Assembly: GCA_902806395.1 (NCBI GenBank)
Contig: CADCWH010000048.1
Span: 1-6,733, forward strand
Length of the DNA stretch: 6,733 nt
Source of the DNA: an uncultured Thermomicrobiales bacterium
GTDB taxonomy: Bacteria > Chloroflexota > Chloroflexia > Thermomicrobiales > UBA6265
Reading direction: 5' to 3'
Shown: piece by piece, positions 1 to 4,640 of the stretch
Numbering within the stretch: the first letter of the stretch is position 1
Layout of the letters: the number at the start of each line of letters is the position of its first letter
The notes under the pieces: model-generated
The model's input: the letters and a program-made list of their open reading frames with translations, nothing else
What the model was told of the DNA's origin: nothing
Databases searched by the model: none
Program-made: the position numbers and the translations under genes

Positions 1-195
1 ATGCGGGCCCGCATGCTGCTCCAGGTCCACGATGAGCTGGTCCTCGAGGTCCACCGCGACGACCTGATGGACGCCGCTCGGTTGGTCACCGGTACGATGG
101 CCTCGGTGGTAGAGCTCGATGTCCCGCTCGTCGCCGAGGTCCAGGCCGGCAGTCACTGGGACGACATGGCGCCGGTCGATATGAGCGAGGGCTAG
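1..195 (+). CDS. polA: DNA polymerase I, C-terminal end (partial)
   Basis: This is the 3' end of a gene that begins before the window; the first ATG here is an internal methionine, not the start. The 64 visible residues contain LLQVHDELVLEV at about residues 6-17. This is motif C of family A DNA polymerases, whose VHDE carries a catalytic metal-binding aspartate of the palm domain. The following helix and the closing segment VPLVAEVQAGSHWDD match the usual Pol I C-terminus, which ends with a conserved G-x-x-W before a short tail. DNA polymerase I fills gaps and removes primers during replication and repair in the cytoplasm. The frame ends at TAG 193-195. The exonuclease domains lie outside the window and cannot be judged. 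No clear terminator hairpin follows the stop codon. Confidence 0.93.
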   Translation: MRARMLLQVHDELVLEVHRDDLMDAARLVTGTMASVVELDVPLVAEVQAGSHWDDMAPVDMSEG

Positions 196-305
196 GGCGT
201 CGCGTGACCGGTGAGCGTGCCGGACAGTCCGCGCGAACTGATCACTCCAAGGGCGTCCTGAAGGCATTGGCGGGCTGATCGGCCTTTCGGGTCACCAAGC
301 TCCCG
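196..305. other. intergenic stretch after polA
   Basis: I see no gene, strong hairpin or T-run terminator here. A reverse-strand open frame crosses it, but it has no recognisable domain. Confidence 0.4.
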
Positions 306-644
306 ATGGCCGGGGTGGCGGTCAGGTGGATCTTGGTCCACGCCACTTGGGACCTGCCCAGCCACCGCGTGGCGTTGATGCCGGAGGTGATCGCCTTTCA
401 CCACCTGCGGTCCTCATATCCGATCCATCTCTTGATCGTGCCTCGTCGAGTATTCGCTGGCCCGGGGACCATGGCTGGGGTTGATGTTCCGGACCTCGCG
501 GCCCTGTTCCCAGTGGCGGCCGGGCTCGTTCCCGTACCTCACGCCGGTCGGGACGTGGTTGCCCCGATGATCAACGGCGGGGACTCCCAGGATGTCGCCG
601 AGGTACACGCGCACCCGATCGTCGGGACAAGCATGGCCCGGTAG
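306..644 (+). CDS. divergent HIT (histidine triad) family protein
   Basis: This 112-residue ORF reads like a small HIT protein over its whole length. VIAFHHLRSSYPIHLLIVPRR (about residues 28-48) matches the strand-loop-strand pattern of HIT proteins (x-AFHxxxPxxPxHxLxVPK). MINGGDSQDVAEVHAHPIVG (about 88-107) matches the NGG-x-x-Q-x-V-P-x-[LV]-H-x-H signature. The spacing between these blocks fits my recollection of family members without gaps. HIT proteins are nucleotide hydrolases or transferases that use the middle histidine of H-x-H-x-H as nucleophile. Here the middle and last histidines remain, but the first is glutamate. By hand count about 89 of 112 codons end in G or C, as expected for a real gene in this genome. 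No convincing ribosome binding site precedes ATG 306, and GTG 315 is another possible start. It may be functional but divergent, or early in decay. Its downstream neighbour looks like a broken relative. Confidence 0.55.
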   Translation: MAGVAVRWILVHATWDLPSHRVALMPEVIAFHHLRSSYPIHLLIVPRRVFAGPGTMAGVDVPDLAALFPVAAGLVPVPHAGRDVVAPMINGGDSQDVAEVHAHPIVGTSMAR

Positions 645-790
645 GACTCCCCGCCGATCACTGGTCATCGGGACGATGTTGGTCGATTCCCGCCGTTCCT
701 TCACCCGGGCTTCGTTCGGACGACGCATCTCGACTTTCGTGCGGGCCGAGACGAAGCGCAGCGACCGGGCGATCCCACCTCGGAGCAGGT

Positions 791-967
791 TTCGTCCTGG
801 ATCTGAGGCGGGCCGTCAACGACATCGGTCTGGCCGCTGATCCACCCTGGACTGATTGGTCTTAGGTCTCGACGTAAGCAGACGGCAGCCACGACCTCCC
901 GTACCTCCACTTCGTCACGGGCGCTCCGACCTCACGCAGGGAAGGCTCGACTCTAGGATCACGATGA
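791..967 (+). pseudogene. remnant of a second HIT-family gene (C-terminal half)
   Basis: In one frame, FVLDLRRAVNDIGLA (791-835) resembles the helix before the active site of HIT proteins. It is followed, at almost exactly the family spacing, by DGSHDLPYLHFVTGAP (881-928), which resembles the NGG-x-x-x-x-x-PYLHFHL-x-x-G end of such proteins. Two stop codons interrupt the frame between them, TAG 863-865 and TAA 875-877. The catalytic H-x-H appears to have lost about two residues, reading LHFVTG where LHFHLVTG would be expected. The frame closes at TGA 965-967. An N-terminal part is not clear in this frame. Upstream bases in another frame give KRSDRAIPP (about 754-780), weakly like the VPKRAIP segment of HIT proteins, which would imply a frameshift. 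This lies 146 bases after an intact HIT ORF, so a decayed tandem copy is the simplest reading. It is recognised by eye only. Confidence 0.42.
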
Positions 968-978
968 CCAGGGACCTG

Positions 979-1007
979 CGGTCACTCGGCGCGGCGGTGA
1001 CCGAGTG
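979..1007. repeat. two overlapping inverted repeats upstream of fmdB
   Basis: CGGTCAC (979-985) is the exact inverse of GTGACCG (997-1003), and CACTCGG (983-989) is the exact inverse of CCGAGTG (1001-1007). Each is a 7-bp stem with an 11-base loop. The two stems share bases, so only one hairpin could form at a time. They end 9 bases before the TATACT box, where a repressor or activator could bind. No T-run follows directly, so a terminator is less likely. Confidence 0.5.
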
Positions 1008-1016
1008 CGGCTTTGG

Positions 1017-1022
1017 TATACT
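1017..1022 (+). promoter_or_regulatory. candidate -10 box for the fmdB-cysE-cysS-rlmB unit
   Basis: TATACT matches the sigma-70 -10 consensus at five of six positions and is a rare AT-rich island in this GC-rich region. It lies about 75 bases before the fmdB start, a normal leader length. No good -35 sits at 16-18 bases. GTGACC (997-1002) resembles TTGACA but leaves only a 14-base spacer. The promoter may depend on an activator or be only apparent. CTTTGG flanks it on both sides (1011-1016 and 1021-1026). Confidence 0.4.
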
Positions 1023-1097
1023 TTGGAAAGCATTATGTCCTGGCGCGTGGTGCGCCGGTCCCCCCCGACGTCTATTCCCCAGGAGTCCCCACGGATC

Positions 1098-1439
1098 ATG
1101 CCCACCTACTCGTATCGCTGCGATACCTGCGGTCACCAATTCGACCAGTTCCAGAAGTTCAGCGAGGCAGCTCTGACCGAGTGTCCGGTCTGCGAGGCGG
1201 CCATCCGTCGCGTCATCCATCCCGTCGGCGTGGTCTTCAAGGGATCGGGCTGGTACATCAACGACAGTCGCAAGCCGGGCCCGGACGAGTCCAAGCCGTC
1301 CTCCGGCAAATCGGACAATGGCAAGGACGGCGGAAAGGTGAAGGCGGACGACAAGCCATCGGTCGCCGAGACCGCCAAGTCGGCCGCCACGTCGGATTCA
1401 GCGCCGGCCGAGAAGGCTGTGGCGGCGAAGTCCTCCTGA
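1098..1439 (+). CDS. FmdB-family zinc-ribbon protein
   Basis: This 113-residue protein starts [19 protein letters not shown], the hallmark N-terminus of the FmdB/CxxC putative regulatory protein family. Four cysteines form the zinc ribbon: C8 and C11, then C29 and C32 in TECPVC. The conserved [13 protein letters not shown] block follows at about residues 49-61. From about residue 62 onward it is a low-complexity tail rich in Lys, Ala, Ser and Asp, probably disordered; such tails vary within the family. The exact role of these proteins is unknown. The name comes from a proposed regulator of formamidase or amidase genes. AGGAG at 1081-1085 sits 12 bases before ATG 1098, somewhat far but usable. 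A longer reading from GTG 1005 would run through the promoter region and lacks similarity. It is first in the likely operon, 43 bases before cysE. Confidence 0.9.
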   Translation: MPTYSYRCDTCGHQFDQFQKFSEAALTECPVCEAAIRRVIHPVGVVFKGSGWYINDSRKPGPDESKPSSGKSDNGKDGGKVKADDKPSVAETAKSAATSDSAPAEKAVAAKSS

Positions 1440-1482
1440 CACGCCGCCGGTCCTCCGACCGCTCCCAACGATGAGGATCGCC

Positions 1483-2160
1483 ATGCGACGCCTGCGTGAA
1501 GATATCCGGGCGATCCGTAGCCGAGACCCCGCGGCCCGCTCGACCGTCGAGATCCTCCTGACCTACCCCGGCCTCCACGCGGTCCAGACGCACCGCCTCG
1601 CGTCCACCCTGCACCGCCGGGGCCACACGTTGTCGGCCCGGCTGATCTCCCATCTTGGCCGGGCGGTGACCGGGATCGAGATCCACCCTGGTGCCACGCT
1701 CGGCCGCCGGCTCGTGATCGATCACGGGATGGGGGTGGTGATCGGTGAGACCGCCGTGGTCGGTGACGATGTAACGATCTATCAAGGTGTCACGCTCGGT
1801 GGGACGGGCAAACAGCGCGGTAAGCGGCACCCCACCATCGGCAATGGCGTGATCATCGGGGTCGGTGCCTCCGTCCTCGGTGCCGTCCAGATCGGGGACC
1901 GCGCCCGCGTCGGCGGCGGGGCCGTGGTGCTGCGCGATGTCCCGCCGGACACCACGGCCGTTGGTGTGCCCGCCAAGGCCGTCGGGGCCAGTGCTGACGG
2001 TACTGTGCCGCCCCGCCGCCTGGAGCGTCTGCCCGATCCCCAGCGGGACGCCCTCGTCGCCGTCCTCCAGCGGGTCGAGGAACTCGAGCAGAAGGTGCGT
2101 GACCTGGAGCGTGAAGCCGTCCCCCGTAGCGCCTCTCCGGAACCCTCCTGTCTGGCCTGA
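1483..2160 (+). CDS. cysE: serine O-acetyltransferase
   Basis: This 225-residue enzyme transfers acetyl from acetyl-CoA to L-serine, giving O-acetylserine, the first committed step of cysteine synthesis in the cytoplasm. The N-terminal helical part (about 1-65) contains RDPAARS, where family members place a substrate-binding aspartate, and [13 protein letters not shown]. The left-handed beta-helix of hexapeptide repeats runs from about 66 to 165. It has [12 protein letters not shown] (79-90) with catalytic Asp80-His81, VTLGGTGK (103-110), and Arg115-His116 in KRHPTIG. A likely coiled coil (about 183-212) replaces the long N-terminal domain of the E. coli type, so this is the short form common in Gram-positive-like lineages. 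I chose ATG 1483 over ATG 1471 because GAGGA at 1473-1477 lies 5 bases before it and the protein then starts MRRLREDIR, like relatives. The earlier ATG has no binding site. It sits directly before cysS. Confidence 0.93.
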   Translation: MRRLREDIRAIRSRDPAARSTVEILLTYPGLHAVQTHRLASTLHRRGHTLSARLISHLGRAVTGIEIHPGATLGRRLVIDHGMGVVIGETAVVGDDVTIYQGVTLGGTGKQRGKRHPTIGNGVIIGVGASVLGAVQIGDRARVGGGAVVLRDVPPDTTAVGVPAKAVGASADGTVPPRRLERLPDPQRDALVAVLQRVEELEQKVRDLEREAVPRSASPEPSCLA

Positions 2161-2251
2161 TGTCCACCTGACTCCGGCACCGGCCGGGGAGGGGCCCCGC
2201 CCTCAAGCGGACCGCCGGCCCACCAGACCCTTACCAGGAGAGACGACCCTC
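2161..2251. other. cysE-cysS intergenic leader
   Basis: These 91 bases contain the cysS ribosome binding site AGGAGAG at 2236-2242, 9 bases before the start. CGGGG-AGGGG-CCCCG near 2187-2201 could form a short 5-bp hairpin, but no T-run follows. I see no T-box signature and no convincing promoter, so readthrough from cysE is likely. Confidence 0.5.
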
Positions 2252-3712
2252 ATGGAGCGATCGAGCGCGACGACCTCCCAGGCTGGCGGACCCCTCGTCA
2301 TCTACGACACTCGCACCCGCACCAAGCAGCCATTCCGGCCGATCGTCCCCGGTCAAGTCCGGATGTACGTCTGCGGGGTGACCGTCTACGACGACGCCCA
2401 CATCGGCCACGCGATGTCGGTGATCGTCTTCGACATGATCCGGCGCTACCTCGAATATCGGGGATACGAGGTCCGCCACGCCCAAAACTTCACCGACATT
2501 GACGACAAGATCATTGCCCGGTCCAACCGCGAGGAGATCGACCCGAACGACCTCACCGAACGGCTGATCACCGACTGGCTTGCCGAGACGCTGGCCCTCA
2601 ATGTCTTGCCGGCGACGGTCTATCCCCGTGCGACCCGGGAGTTACCGGCGATCATCGCGATGATCGAGGGGTTGATCGAGCGCGGACACGCCTATCCGGT
2701 GGACGGCGATGTCTACTTTCGCGTCCGATCGTTCCCGGGGTACGGCAAGCTGTCACACCGCGACCCGGACGACATGAGATCCGGCGCCCGGATCGAGGTG
2801 GACGAACGCAAGGAAGACCCGCTCGACTTCGCGCTTTGGAAAGCCGCCAAGCCGGGTGAGCCCTCCTGGCCTTCCCCGTTCGGACCCGGTCGGCCCGGGT
2901 GGCACATCGAATGTTCCGCGATGTGCACCTCCCACCTCGGCGGCCAGGTCGATCTCCACGGCGGCGGCACCGACTTGATCTTTCCCCATCACGAGAACGA
3001 GATCGCCCAATCCGAGGCGTTTCTAGGCACGGAGCCCTTCGCGAACTTCTGGCTCCACAATGGCATGCTGCGCTTCGGCGGCGAGAAGATGTCGAAGTCG
3101 CTCGGGAACATGGTCACGATCCGCTCCCTGCTCGACCGCGGCCTTGGTGACGCATTCCGATTGATGGTCCTCCAATCGCATTACCGGGCGCCCCTCACCT
3201 ATTCGGAGGAGGCACTGGCCGGGGCCGAACGCGGCATCGAACGCCTGCGGACCGCGCTCGGCGACGCTGATGCGACGGCTGGGACCCACCAGACCACTGC
3301 TCCGGTGGCTGACGCCCTGGCCGACCAGTCCGACGACACGATGGCACGCTTTACGTCCGCGATGGACGACGACTTCGACACCCCGACGGCCATCGCGGCC
3401 CTCTTCGATCTCGCCCGCTCGATCAACCGTGAGGCCGCCACTCCCGAGCCTTCACCGTCCTTGCCGACGGCTCGCGCGATGCTGGCCACCCTCATGGCGG
3501 TCCTGGGTTTCGAGCCTTCTCGGCCTGAACCAGCAATGGCGGCCGACGCGAAGCCCTTCATCGAACTCCTGGTCAGCGTCCGGGAGACCATGCGCCGCGA
3601 GCGCCACTGGGCGCTCGCCGACCAGATCCGGGACGGCCTGGCCGACCGAGGAGTGACCCTTGAAGACGGACCGGAGGGCACAACCTGGCGGGCGACCACC
3701 GGTCAGGCCTGA
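2252..3712 (+). CDS. cysS: cysteinyl-tRNA synthetase
   Basis: This 486-residue class I aminoacyl-tRNA synthetase activates cysteine with ATP and loads it on tRNA-Cys in the cytoplasm. The Rossmann domain begins with MYVCGVTVYDDAHIGHA. H50-I-G-H53 is the HIGH signature and Cys41 the first zinc ligand. The other zinc ligands that select cysteine are visible: Cys221 in WHIECSAMC, and His246 and Glu250 in FPHHENEIAQSEA. KMSKS is at 279-283 in GGEKMSKSLGN. QNFTDIDDKI (about 75-84) is another conserved block. A helical DALR-type domain covers about 330-430, followed by a C-terminal tRNA-binding segment containing WALADQIRDGLADRGVTLED. Length is close to the family norm (about 460-490). ATG 2252 is supported by AGGAGAG at 2236-2242. 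The same frame is open upstream to 1865, but only as a shadow of cysE. The 3' end overlaps rlmB by 53 bases. All key residues are present, so it should be active. Confidence 0.97.
   Translation: MERSSATTSQAGGPLVIYDTRTRTKQPFRPIVPGQVRMYVCGVTVYDDAHIGHAMSVIVFDMIRRYLEYRGYEVRHAQNFTDIDDKIIARSNREEIDPNDLTERLITDWLAETLALNVLPATVYPRATRELPAIIAMIEGLIERGHAYPVDGDVYFRVRSFPGYGKLSHRDPDDMRSGARIEVDERKEDPLDFALWKAAKPGEPSWPSPFGPGRPGWHIECSAMCTSHLGGQVDLHGGGTDLIFPHHENEIAQSEAFLGTEPFANFWLHNGMLRFGGEKMSKSLGNMVTIRSLLDRGLGDAFRLMVLQSHYRAPLTYSEEALAGAERGIERLRTALGDADATAGTHQTTAPVADALADQSDDTMARFTSAMDDDFDTPTAIAALFDLARSINREAATPEPSPSLPTARAMLATLMAVLGFEPSRPEPAMAADAKPFIELLVSVRETMRRERHWALADQIRDGLADRGVTLEDGPEGTTWRATTGQA
3648..3653 (+). promoter_or_regulatory. 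ribosome binding site setting the TTG start of rlmB
   Basis: GAGGAG inside the cysS coding sequence lies 6 bases before TTG 3660. No in-frame ATG or GTG is found between this site and the conserved start of the methyltransferase domain, so it decides the rlmB start. Confidence 0.65.
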
Positions 3713-4553
3713 TCGGGGCCGACCGGAGTCTCGCCGTCCGCCCGCCGCCTCACGTCCCGGCCGGGAGGCCCCGCCAGAGCTGCCCGTCCGGGGAGAACTG
3801 GTCTACGGTCGCAACGCGGCCCTAGAGACTTTGCGCGGACCGCGGCCGGTCTTCGGCCTGTTCCTCGCCGATGGGATCCGGGCCGACAAGCGGATCGCCG
3901 AGCTCGTCACCCTCGCCGGGCGTCGGGGGATCGCCGAGCGCGTCGTTCCCCGCGATGTCCTCGACCGTGGCCTCGATGGGGCCAACCACCAAGGAGTTGC
4001 CCTCGACGCCGCACCGTATCGCTACGCGGACATCGACCTCTCCCCGCCGGACGAGGGGATGGTCACCCTCGCACTGGACCACGTCCAGGACCCGCGTAAC
4101 TTGGGCACGCTGCTCCGCACGGCGGACGCCTGCGGCGTGCATCAGATCCTGATCCCGACCGATCGGGCCGTGGTGGTCACTCCCGCCGTGGTGAACGCTT
4201 CAGCCGGCGCCGTCGAGCACCTACGGATAGCCCTGGTCACGAACCTGGCCCGCACGCTGGACGATCTCAAGGCCGCTGGCTGGTGGGTGGTGGGCCTGGA
4301 GGGCGGCGGGGAATCGACCGACCTCTTCACCTCCACGCTTCCCCGGCCGGTCGTCCTCGTCGTGGGGAGTGAGGGGGAGGGAATCGGGCGAAACGTTCTC
4401 CGACGGTGCGACATGCTGGTCCGCCTGCCGATGCGGGGGCGCGTCTCCTCCCTCAACGCCGCCACGGCGGCCTCGGTCGCGCTGTACCATCTGATGGTCA
4501 CCGGAGGACAAACCACGCTGCCCCGTGACCGGTCCACGGGCGAGTCGGATTGA
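3660..4553 (+). CDS. rlmB: 23S rRNA (guanosine-2'-O-)-methyltransferase, SpoU/TrmH family
   Basis: This 297-residue SPOUT enzyme uses S-adenosylmethionine to methylate a ribose 2'-OH, most likely G2251 of 23S rRNA. Residues 1-42 are an Arg/Pro-rich, probably disordered extension. The substrate-binding domain spans about 45-120 (ELVYGRNAALETLRG; GANHQGVALDA). The catalytic knotted domain covers about 134-280. Motif 1 is QDPRNLGTLLRTADA with Asn147 and Arg153, motif 2 is VVGSEGEGIG with Glu238, and motif 3 is LPMRGRVSSLNAATAASVALY with Ser264 and Asn266. These are the residues conserved in RlmB. The start is TTG 3660 with GAGGAG 6 bases before it, 53 bases inside cysS, so translation is probably coupled. 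The order cysE-cysS-rlmB resembles Firmicutes, where rlmB is called yacO. A tRNA ribose methyltransferase of the same family cannot be fully excluded from motifs alone. Confidence 0.9.
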   Translation: MKTDRRAQPGGRPPVRPDRGRPESRRPPAASRPGREAPPELPVRGELVYGRNAALETLRGPRPVFGLFLADGIRADKRIAELVTLAGRRGIAERVVPRDVLDRGLDGANHQGVALDAAPYRYADIDLSPPDEGMVTLALDHVQDPRNLGTLLRTADACGVHQILIPTDRAVVVTPAVVNASAGAVEHLRIALVTNLARTLDDLKAAGWWVVGLEGGGESTDLFTSTLPRPVVLVVGSEGEGIGRNVLRRCDMLVRLPMRGRVSSLNAATAASVALYHLMVTGGQTTLPRDRSTGESD

Positions 4554-4578
4554 CCGGGTGTACGTACAGTGGTACGGT
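4550..4578 (+). promoter_or_regulatory. candidate promoter of the amidase gene
   Basis: TTGACC (4550-4555) matches the -35 consensus at five of six positions. Exactly 17 bases later, TACGGT (4573-4578) keeps the most conserved -10 bases, T, A and the final T. The -35 box includes the rlmB stop codon TGA (4551-4553), so the promoter begins where rlmB ends. Transcription would start near 4585 and leave a leader of about 55 bases before ATG 4641. Confidence 0.5.
4559..4568. promoter_or_regulatory. perfect 10-bp palindrome TGTACGTACA in the promoter spacer
   Basis: TGTACGTACA is its own reverse complement. It lies entirely between the candidate -35 and -10 boxes, a typical place for a repressor site. 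A third GTAC follows at 4572-4575. No regulator gene is visible in the window. Confidence 0.45.
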
Positions 4579-4640
4579 AGGTGACGATCACGCACCGAAC
4601 GGTCCGGTGTTGCAGCGCCGGCCAACCGTGGGGGGACGAA

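Larger units (their letters stand above)
645..1097. other. gene-poor region holding HIT remnant and leader of fmdB
   Basis: About 450 bases lie between the intact HIT ORF and fmdB. Open frames here are short and overlap on both strands, and none gives a recognisable intact protein. The contents I can support are the HIT-like remnant near 791-967, the overlapping inverted repeats at 979-1007, a TATACT box at 1017-1022 and the fmdB ribosome binding site at 1081-1085. The remaining 645-790 may be the frameshifted N-terminal part of the HIT remnant, but that is not certain. Confidence 0.5.

Noticed and set aside
192..404. Reverse-strand open frame, considered as a transposase fragment
   Set aside because: No transposase motif or terminal inverted repeats are seen in any reverse frame, and the forward strand overlapping it carries the better-supported HIT reading.
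414..728. Reverse-strand open frame antisense to the HIT ORF
   Set aside because: Its composition is Arg/Pro-rich shadow coding with no recognisable domain.
1005..1097. N-terminal extension of FmdB from GTG 1005
   Set aside because: The extension runs through the TATACT box and ribosome binding site, while family members begin MPTY or similar, which matches ATG 1098.
1471..1482. ATG 1471 as the cysE start
   Set aside because: It has no ribosome binding site. ATG 1483 has GAGGA at good spacing and gives the usual N-terminus.
1258..1830. 190-codon reverse-strand frame across fmdB and cysE
   Set aside because: It is antisense to two clearly recognisable genes and shows no family signature.
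2161..2251. T-box riboswitch or terminator before cysS
   Set aside because: There is no T-box consensus, and the only hairpin is short and lacks a T-run.
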